Shown here in pieces: positions 26,301 to 33,655 of a DNA stretch of 64,000 nucleotides; position 1 is the first letter of the stretch, and every line of letters starts with the position of its first letter. The DNA is from Candidatus Lindowbacteria bacterium RIFCSPLOWO2_12_FULL_62_27 (GTDB taxonomy: Bacteria; Lindowbacteria; 2-12-FULL-62-27): positions 62,001 through 126,000 of the forward strand of contig MFPR01000001.1 in NCBI GenBank assembly GCA_001784175.1, in the 5' to 3' direction. Under the pieces are notes generated by a model that was not told the origin of the DNA, did no database searches, and saw nothing but the letters and a program-made list of their open reading frames with translations. Position numbers and translations under genes: made by a program.

Positions 26301-26831
26301 GGGCAGAGCCCCGAGATTTACAAGGCCTACGTGTCCTCGTTTTCCCGCGCCGCGACCTTGACCAACAAGCTCGAGACCCTGAAGGCCCGGCTGGCGTTTC
26401 ATGCCGAAACGGAATCGGTGATGGAACGATTCATCGTCGACATGCACGAATCCATTGAGAAAACCGCCGAAGCCGGCGAATCAGCGCCCGCCCCGGACGG
26501 GACCGAACTCGAAACCAAACGCGCCGCCTACCGCTCCGCCGTCCAGGGCATCTACGACAGCCTGGCGGCCAAACCCGCCGAGTACCATGAGATGATGTCG
26601 CAGGTGGGCTCGGTCACCGAATCCCAGAAAAAGGCCCGTGAGATTTTCGTTGAGGGCGTGAACCTCCACTGGGAGCGAAAATGGGACGAATCGATCGAGA
26701 AGTTCCGCGCCGTGCTGGACATCATGCCGGCGGATGGCCCGTCCAAATCCTACATCGAACGCGTCCACGGATACAAAACCGACCCGCCCGGCGACAAGTG
26801 GCAGGGCGAATTCGTGCAGAAGAAGAAATAG
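23352..26831 (+). CDS. CHASE2 class III cyclase subunit A, lacking both metal-binding aspartates
   Basis: This 1159-aa membrane protein has an N-terminal transmembrane helix (about 22-44), a large extracytoplasmic CHASE2 sensor (VALINYDDASLALFGGWPWPR), about three transmembrane helices (560-635), a class III nucleotide cyclase domain (about 650-840) and a helical TPR-like tail. Both catalytic Asp positions are lost: Ser675 replaces the first (FFSSVERF) and His719 the second (DKYEGHVI). The transition-state residues are intact: Asn796 and Arg800 in GDAVNMSAR. The adenine-recognition pair Lys715/Thr789 is also present. Alone it should be inactive. It resembles the C2 half of mammalian adenylate cyclase and is probably completed by the next gene, 2 bp downstream. 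Confidence 0.92.
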   Translation: MARRPALPGQRAAQIAALKKHLRTLLIGLAIGVVSGVMVMVLGSFEEGFVARTELLLLDVRYRTRPHIPVHPDVALINYDDASLALFGGWPWPRHRQVALVTVLDLYDARAAGYDVFFSERNDIIVMDERLRQFVRSDEVAKGRPAPERVSRVLRTAIRDYDREFERAIAKSGNIYLGYFVQEPDKTVAVGGLPAIQKYVEEDKKSPTYPHEALESLAPHTIAATPDLEKHIFKMSRVVPPLSFHTRAARSAGFAQIVKDLDHTVRLYPMFMYYDGKIHPSIGCVMVASVTGVPLDRWVIKPGEYVELPDAKVPGETNPVTIRIPVNENGQMLMNWAAKFDDVFLHVSFRLISEYYAYHTAKGLARNYPADPAAFGAIYADIVSSIDEEQMVTEEESRRIAGEIALAHIATPMLKAGATHADILSRLKLPDGVAAPEQVLQAVDIALQKSGGAAFDAAWQAEIERNVSWFVAKNRLNEVEPLFFPPARTALWQGKQTAFSPLDLENKIFMIGLTGVGTIDLNPMPFESVSPMVGMHSNALNTMLAHTFLKFPKDSWRYPLDMVFAIVTAVVGALTSPFIGFLVVTLIVAGYSYAVWWAFAAHGQWIQWLEPVMAISLTYIGVVVYHFIQARREKGKVRAIFAAMVSPDVLKYMEEHPESFSLTGVRKAGTTFFSSVERFGKVTAGVAPDELGGILSYYLTPTSEIIMDYQGYIDKYEGHVIMADFGVPIDDPGHAWKCCYAAIEQQQDILPFQFFVKARYGVDVFVAMGINSGYVSAGNMGSEKKMQYTVMGDAVNMSARFRPANNIYDTRIIAGEPTLPFAGDCLELRLLDKLLAKGKTKPATIYEIQGWNPKSYLELKKDAPVPPSLLSRWSKCPAEKIFGYHRFWQQKEKDFAHPLIPKIREFFESQLAVAEEMIKVEGRSEVRKYCTELYGVRDEAAIVLGKKVDGMAAPGKPWDVILDKWISTASEIHRALEESRQLAGQSPEIYKAYVSSFSRAATLTNKLETLKARLAFHAETESVMERFIVDMHESIEKTAEAGESAPAPDGTELETKRAAYRSAVQGIYDSLAAKPAEYHEMMSQVGSVTESQKKAREIFVEGVNLHWERKWDESIEKFRAVLDIMPADGPSKSYIERVHGYKTDPPGDKWQGEFVQKKK

Positions 26832-26833
26832 AG

Positions 26834-29800
26834 ATGGCCGAAAAAGAGAAGGCGCGGAAAGTTCCGCCGGTCAAGGTCGCGATCATTGGTCTTACCTGCG
26901 CCGCCGCCGTCGGCGTCCTCACTTGGCTCGGCGTCTTTCAGAAGGTCGAACTTGAGCTGAACAAGCAGCGGTACGTTCACCGGCCGGCCATCGACATCGA
27001 CACGACCATCTTCACGATCGACATCGACGATCCCTCCATCGACCAGATCGGACGCTGGCCCTGGACTTGGGACCGGCACGCCGTCATCCTCGACCTCGCG
27101 TGGCTCTACGACTCCCGCCGCGTCGCATTCGTCGAACCCTATTTCAGCGAGCCCGGCCCCATCACTGTCCAGACCCCGCAGGCCCGGCAGATCGCGCTCA
27201 GCCTCTCGCAGTTGGCCCAGGGCAAGACCGACGTGGACTACCGGACGGAGCTGGAAGGGCAGATCCCCGACTTCAACCGCCGGTTCCTCAAGGCGGTCGA
27301 GCGGTTTCCCGCCACCTTCATCGGAAACAGCTTTGCCATTCCTGAAGGCCCGGCCGCGGAGGATGTGCGGAAGATCCGGCAGATGTCCGAGTCCTACAAG
27401 GCGCATTACTCGCTCGCGAAAAAACAGGCCATCGCCTCACTCGACTCCTGTTCCATTCTCCGGCCCGATCCCGCCTCCCTCCTCGTCGCGGCGGACATCG
27501 TGCCCGTCACGGCCGACCTCTCTCGCCGCATCGCCGGCGCGGGATTCATGCGCATCATCCAGGACGTCGACGGCGTCGTCCGCCGCACGCCCCTCCTCGT
27601 CTGGTACGACGGCCGCGCGCATCCGAGCATCGCGCTCTCCATGGCCGCCGATTATTTTGGATGCCCTCTGGACAGGATTCGCATCCATCCCGGAAAATAC
27701 GTCGAGATCCCCGGCCGGGACCGCACCGTCCGCGTGCCCATCGACCGCAAGGGCAACCTGCTGATCAACTGGGCCGGAAAATATCAGGACACCTTCTTCC
27801 ATCTCCCCTACATCGTCATCGCCCACCATTACGCGCATCGGCTGGCCAAGAGATTCGTCCGGCAGTTCACCCTGGGGCTCGACAACCCGCAGGACGTCAT
27901 GCAAAAAATGGCCGAGTTCCTCACGCGCCAGCGCCTCGTCCCGGCCGAGGACGTGGAGCGTACCACGCAGGAGATCATTCTCGTGTGGCTGATGGATTTC
28001 TTCATCGACCGAAACGCCCCCTACGAGGCCTTTCTGGCCAACACCGGGATTGAGCACAGTGACGGCCTGAGGTTCTGGTGGGACCAGTTGTCCGTCAACA
28101 AGCGCACCGAGGACATGCTGCGGTCCGGCCAGGACCCCAACTACTCCGCCATTCTGGTCAGCCTCGGCCTCAAGGACACGGACATCTACCGGGACGGCGT
28201 CCGGCAGACGGCGTTTTTCTTCCGCAACGGCAAGATCAACGACGTGCGGCCCCTGATGTTCATGGAGCCGAGCACGATCGACGTGAGCGGCGTCGAGATG
28301 AAATTCAGCCCGATGGACCTCACCGGCAAAACCGTCTTTGTCGGGCTCACCGCCACCGGCCTGAACGCCTTCAACCCGATCCCCTACCAGCAGCGATACC
28401 AGATGTTCGGCATGATCCCCAACGTGTACAACACCATCGTCACAGAGCAATTCTTGCGCGCCCAGTCGCCCTGGATGCAGTACCTCTACATCATCCTCTA
28501 CGCGCTCGCCGTGACCTGGATCGTCCTCCATGTGCGGCCCCTCATGGGATTCGGCGTGACGGTCCTGACCTCGGCCGTCCACATCGGCGCGGCGTGGCTT
28601 CTCTTCATCTTCGCCGGCGTCGCCATCCCGGTCTTCGCGCCAGTCCTGACCGTCGTGATCTGTTACGTGTCGGCCATGCTGTACCGCTACGTGCAGGAGC
28701 AGCGGGAGCGGCAGAAGGTGCGGAACATGTTCGGCGCGATGGTGTCGCCAGAGGTATTGAAGATGATGGAGACGAAGGGCGTGGCGCTGACGGGCGAGAA
28801 GCACGAGGCGACGATGTTTTCCTCGGACGTGTCCGGATTCACGACCATCTCCGAGGGCGTCACCGCGCAGGAGCTGGCCGACATCCTGAACATCTACCTC
28901 ACGCCGATGAGCAACATCATCATGAACTTCGACGGCTTCGTCGACAAGTACGAGGGCGACGCCATCAAGGCCGATTACGGCATCCCCATCATCGACCCCA
29001 ACCACGCCTGGAAAGGGTGCCTCTCCGCGCTCCTTCAGCAGGAGGACCTCCGCGTCATCCAGCGGCTGCTCCTCCTCAAGTACGGCGTCAAGATCACCGC
29101 GCGGATGGGCGTCAACACCGGCGTCGTCGCCGCCGGCAACATGGGCTCCGAGAAAAAAATGCAGTACACCGTCATGGGCGAAGCCGTCACCCTCGCCGAG
29201 GAACTCGAGCCGATCAACAAACTCTACGAAAGCTGGATCGCCATCGGCCCGCTCACCTACGAGAAGGCGAGGGACTACGTCGAGGTCCGGTACTTGGACC
29301 GCGCCCTCATGGGTCCCTCCGCGCACCCGACCGAAGTGTATGAGCTCATGGGCTGGAGGCGGGAAAAGTTTCTCGAGCACTGGAACGGCAGGCCGGTCCC
29401 GCCGCTGTTCATCGAGGCCTGGCGGAAACTGACGCCGGAAAAAATTCTCGGATACATCTATTACTGGGACGAAAAAAAATTCAATGACACGCCCTTTTAC
29501 CGCGACCTCCGCGGGCTCTTTGACAAACTCGCGCCTTTGTCGATCGAAACCGTCAAGATGAACGACATCGCCGGGGTCCACTCCCTGCGGGTGGAACTCG
29601 CCGAGCTCGACAAGGCGATCCAGGCCTACGACAATCTTCTCTCCGGTATGACGCTCGACCGCATCTCGCAGTCGGAACTGGACGACTTCAAGGCCCAGGA
29701 GGCGAAGGCGGCCGAGGACTGGCTGAAAACGCTGTGGGGGTGGAAAGTCAAACTCAAACAGAACCAGTTCGCCGTTCAGTACCTGCAGGGCAAAATCCCG

Positions 29801-30301
29801 CACGAGAATTACGAGGAACTCCTCCGGTTCGTCGATACGCACCAGAAGCGTGTCGAGTGCTGCATCAAGCGCAGCTCGTTTCCCAAGCCCGAAGACACCG
29901 TCGGATGGGAGTTTGCCGTTCACCTCAAGTCCCTCGTGGTCGACGGGAAATCCGGCGTGGACCCCGCAGCCGCCAAGGCCAAATCCGAGGAGCTGCTCGG
30001 GAAAAGCCGGGAACTGGTCGCGGCCTTTCTCGAAAAACTCCCGAAACGCGCCGCCGAATTCCACGAGTTCATCGCCGACCACTGCATCGTTCCCGCCTAC
30101 AAGTTCAAGGTCCGGGACCGGTTCGACGAGGCGCGCAAGCTCTATCTGAAAATGGACTGGGACGCCGCCGAAAAGGCCTTCCAGGCGGTCCTCGAGATCG
30201 ATCCCAAGGACGGCCCGGCGACCAAATTCATCGAACGCATCGGCCACCTGCGCAAACACCCGCCGGCGCCCGATTGGAACGGAGACTGGGCGGAGGAATA
30301 G
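26834..30301 (+). CDS. CHASE2 class III cyclase subunit B, lacking the transition-state Asn/Arg
   Basis: This 1155-aa paralogue of subunit A has the same layout: transmembrane helix (13-33), CHASE2 domain (FTIDIDDPSIDQIGRWPWTW), three transmembrane helices (about 549-621), cyclase domain and TPR-like tail ending DWNGDWAEE. It keeps both metal Asps, Asp665 (FSSDVSGF) and Asp709 (DKYEGDAI). The transition-state positions are substituted: Thr786 for Asn and Glu790 for Arg (GEAVTLAEELE). This is the exact complement of subunit A, as in the C1 half of mammalian adenylate cyclase. An A-B heterodimer would hold one complete active site, with ATP the likely substrate. ATG 26834 is 2 bp after the subunit A stop; an earlier in-frame ATG lies inside the preceding gene. 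Confidence 0.92.
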   Translation: MAEKEKARKVPPVKVAIIGLTCAAAVGVLTWLGVFQKVELELNKQRYVHRPAIDIDTTIFTIDIDDPSIDQIGRWPWTWDRHAVILDLAWLYDSRRVAFVEPYFSEPGPITVQTPQARQIALSLSQLAQGKTDVDYRTELEGQIPDFNRRFLKAVERFPATFIGNSFAIPEGPAAEDVRKIRQMSESYKAHYSLAKKQAIASLDSCSILRPDPASLLVAADIVPVTADLSRRIAGAGFMRIIQDVDGVVRRTPLLVWYDGRAHPSIALSMAADYFGCPLDRIRIHPGKYVEIPGRDRTVRVPIDRKGNLLINWAGKYQDTFFHLPYIVIAHHYAHRLAKRFVRQFTLGLDNPQDVMQKMAEFLTRQRLVPAEDVERTTQEIILVWLMDFFIDRNAPYEAFLANTGIEHSDGLRFWWDQLSVNKRTEDMLRSGQDPNYSAILVSLGLKDTDIYRDGVRQTAFFFRNGKINDVRPLMFMEPSTIDVSGVEMKFSPMDLTGKTVFVGLTATGLNAFNPIPYQQRYQMFGMIPNVYNTIVTEQFLRAQSPWMQYLYIILYALAVTWIVLHVRPLMGFGVTVLTSAVHIGAAWLLFIFAGVAIPVFAPVLTVVICYVSAMLYRYVQEQRERQKVRNMFGAMVSPEVLKMMETKGVALTGEKHEATMFSSDVSGFTTISEGVTAQELADILNIYLTPMSNIIMNFDGFVDKYEGDAIKADYGIPIIDPNHAWKGCLSALLQQEDLRVIQRLLLLKYGVKITARMGVNTGVVAAGNMGSEKKMQYTVMGEAVTLAEELEPINKLYESWIAIGPLTYEKARDYVEVRYLDRALMGPSAHPTEVYELMGWRREKFLEHWNGRPVPPLFIEAWRKLTPEKILGYIYYWDEKKFNDTPFYRDLRGLFDKLAPLSIETVKMNDIAGVHSLRVELAELDKAIQAYDNLLSGMTLDRISQSELDDFKAQEAKAAEDWLKTLWGWKVKLKQNQFAVQYLQGKIPHENYEELLRFVDTHQKRVECCIKRSSFPKPEDTVGWEFAVHLKSLVVDGKSGVDPAAAKAKSEELLGKSRELVAAFLEKLPKRAAEFHEFIADHCIVPAYKFKVRDRFDEARKLYLKMDWDAAEKAFQAVLEIDPKDGPATKFIERIGHLRKHPPAPDWNGDWAEE

Positions 30302-30328
30302 GAAGGAGGGAGAAAAGGAGGAGAAAGT

Positions 30329-30351
30329 GCCGCTCTTGACTTTTTGACTTT
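30329..30351. repeat. Solo copy of the 23-bp transposase-associated repeat
   Basis: These 23 bases (GCCGCTCTTGAC followed by TTTTTGACTTT) are identical to the core of the repeats that flank the transposase gene at 36.3-37.3 kb. It lies between two convergent genes, a typical REP position. The 50-bp gap holds nothing else except a purine-rich run. Confidence 0.8.
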
Positions 30352-30918
30352 TTACAGGATTTCCCGGTAAACTTCCTCCCGTGGATTCGGAATCACAACC
30401 TTGTTGACCAGCAGGCCCTTCTCGGCGATGATCTCCGCGCCCGCGTCGATCGCCGCGTTGACGTCGTCCAGCGAGCCGCACATCGTGACGAAGGCCTTTC
30501 CGCCCAAGGCCATCGCAAGGCGGATTTCAATGAGGTCGACGTCCGCCGCCTTCACGCTCGCGTCCGCTGCCTCGATCAGGGACGCGACGCTGAAACTCTC
30601 CAATATCCCCAGCGCCTCCGTGTCCCGAACGCTCGACATGCCCCGGATCGCCGGCACGACCTTGTCGTGGACGTTCGGAATGATGAAATCGTCGATCAGC
30701 GTGTAGTCGGCCGTTTCCCGGCCCGCACCCACCGCGCGCTCCACCGCGCCGGTCGAGCCCGTCACCAGGACCATGTACTTGCCGGAACAGATGGTCCGCG
30801 ACAGCAGAAGCTCCACGTTCCCGCTCTTGAGCATCGTGTCCGCCGTCTTGAAGCCGGACGCGATGCTCGATAGTTCAATGATGCCGATCGCCTCCCGCAT
30901 GGGAGATGTCTCAGCCAT
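30352..30918 (-). CDS. pduT: PduT-like tandem-BMC shell protein with iron-sulfur site
   Basis: This 188-aa microcompartment shell protein contains two BMC domains (about residues 8-90 and 100-185) and forms a pseudohexameric trimer. It matches PduT closely: LSSIASGFKTADTMLKSGNVELL, SRTICSGKYMVLVTG and MALGGKAFVTMCGSLDDVNAAI. Cys44 in TICSGK corresponds to the PduT cysteine that holds a [4Fe-4S] cluster at the pore; counted from the alternative start Met7 it is Cys38, the PduT numbering. PduT is thought to pass electrons through the shell to PduS, encoded 2 bp upstream. No other shell protein gene is in the window. Confidence 0.92.
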   Translation of the reverse strand: MAETSPMREAIGIIELSSIASGFKTADTMLKSGNVELLLSRTICSGKYMVLVTGSTGAVERAVGAGRETADYTLIDDFIIPNVHDKVVPAIRGMSSVRDTEALGILESFSVASLIEAADASVKAADVDLIEIRLAMALGGKAFVTMCGSLDDVNAAIDAGAEIIAEKGLLVNKVVIPNPREEVYREIL

Positions 30919-30920
30919 GG

Positions 30921-32249
30921 CTACTCCCTCTCAATCACAATATCGCCGTTCACGGATGTGACCCGGCCCGAAATCGACGCGTGGATCGGCGCGCCCATCT
31001 GCCCTTCCGGCATCACCGCCACCGCCTGCCCCCGCTTCACGCGGTCGCCCGGCCGCACCGCCGGCGCCGCGGCTTGGCCGACATGCTGCTTGAGCGGCAA
31101 CGTCACGCGGTCCGGCTGATAGTTCGTCTCGACGTACGGCGCGGGCACGTCCCATTCCGTAAGGCCGAGCCGCCGCGTCAGGCGATCCAGCGGCAGCCGG
31201 CGAAACTGGAACATCGGATGCGGCTTGTATCCTTTGCGTGGGTTGAAGTCCTGCGGTTTCGCGCCTTCCTTGATTTTTTCGGCCCTCGTTGACCAACTGA
31301 TGATGTGCGGGTCCAGATCCTCGGGGCACGCAAAAAGCCCGCAGACGCCGCAGTGCACGCAGGCCAGCGCAAAATCGCTCTCGAGCTTCCAGCCGCTGCC
31401 GGTCAGCCCGAGCGTCCGCATCACGCGGTGCGGCTCGATCGGGTGGCCGATCAGATATCGCGGACAGAACTCCGTGCAGTAGGAACACTGGTCGCACGCC
31501 GATTTGCCGATGCGATTAAAGGCCTGCGGCTTTCTCGATTTTTTTTGTTCAAGGTAATGCCCGATGGGCACCGCGATATACCCCCCGCAGGATTTGGTCA
31601 CAATGTCTTCAAGATCGTACGTGAGCTTGCCCATCATCGCGCCGCCGTTCAAAAACGCGCATTCCGGAAACGTCAGCCCCCCCGCAAGATCCACGATCTC
31701 GCGCAGCCGCACCCCCACGGGCACTTTCACCGTCATCGGCCGCCGCACCGCGCCGGCAATCGTCAGATATTTTTCCGTGACCGGCTCGCCGCTCGCGTCG
31801 GCCCGATAGACGTTGAGCAGTGTCTCCACGTTCGAAACGACGCAGCCGACCTGGAGCGGAATTCCGCCGGGCGGAATCACGCGGCCGGTGACCTCATACA
31901 CGAGCACAAACTCGTCCCCGGCGGGATAGTAGGAGCCCATGAGAAACAGCTCCACGCCCGGACGCCCGCGCAGAACCTTCTCGAACGCCTCGACCGCGTC
32001 GTGCGCCTTCTTCTTGAGCGCAATCACGCCCTTGTCCGCCCCGACCTGCCGCATCACCAGCTCCACGCCCTTGACGATCTCCTCCGCCTTCAGGCGCATG
32101 ACCTCCTTGTCCTTGTACAGAAGCGGCTCGCACTCGGCTCCGTTGGCGATCACATATTCGGCCTTCGCGTTGTATTTCACGTAAGCCGGAAACCCGGCCC
32201 CGCCGGCCCCGACCACCCCGGCGGTCTTCACTTGATCAACGAGCGCCAT
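30921..32249 (-). CDS. pduS: PduS-like (RnfC-type) iron-sulfur flavoprotein
   Basis: PduS is a corrin/electron-transfer oxidoreductase related to RnfC, associated with microcompartments. The 442-aa protein has VVGAGGAGFPAYVKYNAKAE (NAD/FMN-binding glycine-rich segment), NGAECEPLLYKDKEVM, and two [4Fe-4S] motifs: CDQCSYCTEFCPR and CVHCGVCGLFACPE. The C-terminus (GDRVKRGQAVAVMPEG..ASISGRV) is a lipoyl-like sandwich hybrid motif. It is tightly coupled to pduT and has its own leaderless-type promoter. It could recycle cobalamin or feed electrons into a compartment whose enzymes are encoded elsewhere. Confidence 0.92.
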   Translation of the reverse strand: MALVDQVKTAGVVGAGGAGFPAYVKYNAKAEYVIANGAECEPLLYKDKEVMRLKAEEIVKGVELVMRQVGADKGVIALKKKAHDAVEAFEKVLRGRPGVELFLMGSYYPAGDEFVLVYEVTGRVIPPGGIPLQVGCVVSNVETLLNVYRADASGEPVTEKYLTIAGAVRRPMTVKVPVGVRLREIVDLAGGLTFPECAFLNGGAMMGKLTYDLEDIVTKSCGGYIAVPIGHYLEQKKSRKPQAFNRIGKSACDQCSYCTEFCPRYLIGHPIEPHRVMRTLGLTGSGWKLESDFALACVHCGVCGLFACPEDLDPHIISWSTRAEKIKEGAKPQDFNPRKGYKPHPMFQFRRLPLDRLTRRLGLTEWDVPAPYVETNYQPDRVTLPLKQHVGQAAAPAVRPGDRVKRGQAVAVMPEGQMGAPIHASISGRVTSVNGDIVIERE

Positions 32250-32255
32250 ATCCCG

Positions 32256-32284
32256 AGCCTACCCGAAATCTATTGGTTTGACAA
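32256..32284 (-). promoter_or_regulatory. Promoter of pduS-pduT (leaderless geometry)
   Basis: On the minus strand, TTGTCA (32284-32279), a 17-bp spacer and TAGGCT (32261-32256) end 6 nt before the pduS ATG at 32249. No ribosome site is present between them. The -35 is good, the -10 partial. Confidence 0.5.
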
Positions 32285-32303
32285 GGAACAGAACAAGGAG
32301 CAT

Positions 32304-33587
32304 TCACGTCATCGCCAGATTGATCAGGAACAGCGCGCAGATCGCGTACATCATTGGATGGATGTCGCGCGCGCGGCCCATGCAAAGATGGAGAAGCAGG
32401 TGCGACATGAAGCCGAATCCGATGCCGATGGAGATGGAGTAGGTCAGCGGCATGAGCAGCATCGTCACGAACACCGGCAGGCCCTCCGCGATGTCCGAGA
32501 AATTGATTCGGGTGATCTCGGCCATCATCAATAATCCGACCAGCACCAGGACCGGCGCCGTGGCGAATCCCGGCACGGCCGTGACCAGCGGCGCGATGAA
32601 CAGGCCGAGGAGAAAGAGCCCGCCGCACACGACCGCCGTAAGACCCGTCCGGCCCCCGCTCTCCACGCCCGCCGCGGACTCGATGTAGCTGGTCGTGTTG
32701 CTCGTCCCCAGAATCGAGCCGATCGGCGTGGCCAGCGAGTCGGCCTGGAGCGCCTCGCGAATCCTCGGGAATTCGCCGTCCTCCCTCACCAGCTTTGCGG
32801 CGTACCCGACCGCGAGAAGCGTTCCCAGGGTGTCGAAGAGGTCGACGAACATCGACGCGACGATCACCCCCCACAGCCGGGGTTCACGGAGGGGCGCGAG
32901 AATGTCGAGCTGCAGAAACGTCGGCGCGAGCGACGGAGGCGGGCCGACGAGCGCGGCCGGTTTGGGCGCCAGGCCCGTCACGAAGGCCACGGCGGATACG
33001 GACAGGATTCCGATGAGAAACGCCGCGCGGATTTTCTGCGCCATCAACACCGCCATGACCACCAGACCCGCCAGGGACATGAGCACGGCGGGTTTCGAGA
33101 GATCTCCGACCGTCACCAGCGTCACCGGATGCGCGGCGACGAGTCCCATGTTCTGAAATCCGATGAACGCCAAAAAGAGCCCTATGCCGATCGCGATCGC
33201 CCGCTTGAGCGCCGTCGGAATCGCTCGCACGATCATCTCGCGCACGTTCGTCCACGTGAGCGCCACATTGAGCGCCCCGGACCAGAACACCACGCCGAGC
33301 GCCTGCGGCCACGGGACCTTCATCGAGAGACATATCGTGTAGGTGAAAAACGCGTTCAGCCCCATCCCCGGCGCCAGGGCCACCGGAAGGTTCGCCCACA
33401 GGCCCATCGACAGCGACGCGAGCGCCGCCGCCAGACACGTCGCCGCCGTCACCGCGCCCTTGTCCATGCCGGACGCGGCCAGAATCTGGGGGTTGACGAA
33501 GATGATGTACGACATCGTGAGAAACGTCGTCACGCCGGCAAGACTCTCGGTCCGCGCGTCCGTTCCGTGCTCCTCAAGCTTGAACAT
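32304..33587 (-). CDS. AzgA-type purine permease (NCS2 family)
   Basis: This 427-aa polytopic permease for hypoxanthine, guanine or adenine has the AzgA signatures: FKLEEHGTDARTESLAGVTTFLTMSYIIFVNP at the N-terminus (in two hydrophobic blocks), LAPGMGLNAFFTY, FVDLFDTLGTLLAVG and GTSNTTSYIESAAGVESGGRTGL. ATG 33587 is chosen because it begins the conserved FKLEEHGT block and is met by a promoter; the frame remains open for 27 more codons upstream across that promoter. It diverges from the GYF-PilZ gene and lies 54 bp upstream of pduS on the same strand. Confidence 0.9.
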   Translation of the reverse strand: MFKLEEHGTDARTESLAGVTTFLTMSYIIFVNPQILAASGMDKGAVTAATCLAAALASLSMGLWANLPVALAPGMGLNAFFTYTICLSMKVPWPQALGVVFWSGALNVALTWTNVREMIVRAIPTALKRAIAIGIGLFLAFIGFQNMGLVAAHPVTLVTVGDLSKPAVLMSLAGLVVMAVLMAQKIRAAFLIGILSVSAVAFVTGLAPKPAALVGPPPSLAPTFLQLDILAPLREPRLWGVIVASMFVDLFDTLGTLLAVGYAAKLVREDGEFPRIREALQADSLATPIGSILGTSNTTSYIESAAGVESGGRTGLTAVVCGGLFLLGLFIAPLVTAVPGFATAPVLVLVGLLMMAEITRINFSDIAEGLPVFVTMLLMPLTYSISIGIGFGFMSHLLLHLCMGRARDIHPMMYAICALFLINLAMT

Positions 33588-33595
33588 GGCGGTGG

Positions 33596-33646
33596 ATGGT
33601 AAGTGCAACCGCGCAATTTGACAAGCGGCGGTCCCGCCGATACAGT
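33596..33646. promoter_or_regulatory. Divergent promoters with overlapping -35 boxes (azgA and PilZ gene)
   Basis: Plus strand: TTGACA (33618-33623), 17 bp, TACAGT (33641-33646), then 9 nt to ATG 33656. Minus strand: TTGTCA (33624-33619), 17 bp, TACCAT (33601-33596), then 8 nt to ATG 33587. The two -35 hexamers share five base pairs, so polymerase can hold only one promoter at a time. GCCGATAC (33635-33642) also resembles a sigma-28 -10 box for the PilZ gene, but no matching -35 is seen. Confidence 0.65.
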
Positions 33647-33655
33647 GGTAACGCC

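Noticed and set aside
23352-26831. Cyclase subunit A as a simple dead pseudoenzyme
   Set aside because: Its retained Asn796/Arg800 and Lys715/Thr789 are exactly those missing or needed for the partner, and the gene is intact and coupled to subunit B. Random decay would not predict this complementarity.
27437-30481. A 1014-codon open frame antisense to the second cyclase gene
   Set aside because: Long antisense frames are expected in GC-rich coding DNA. The sense strand carries clear CHASE2 and cyclase motifs, and the antisense protein has low-complexity, composition-driven sequence.
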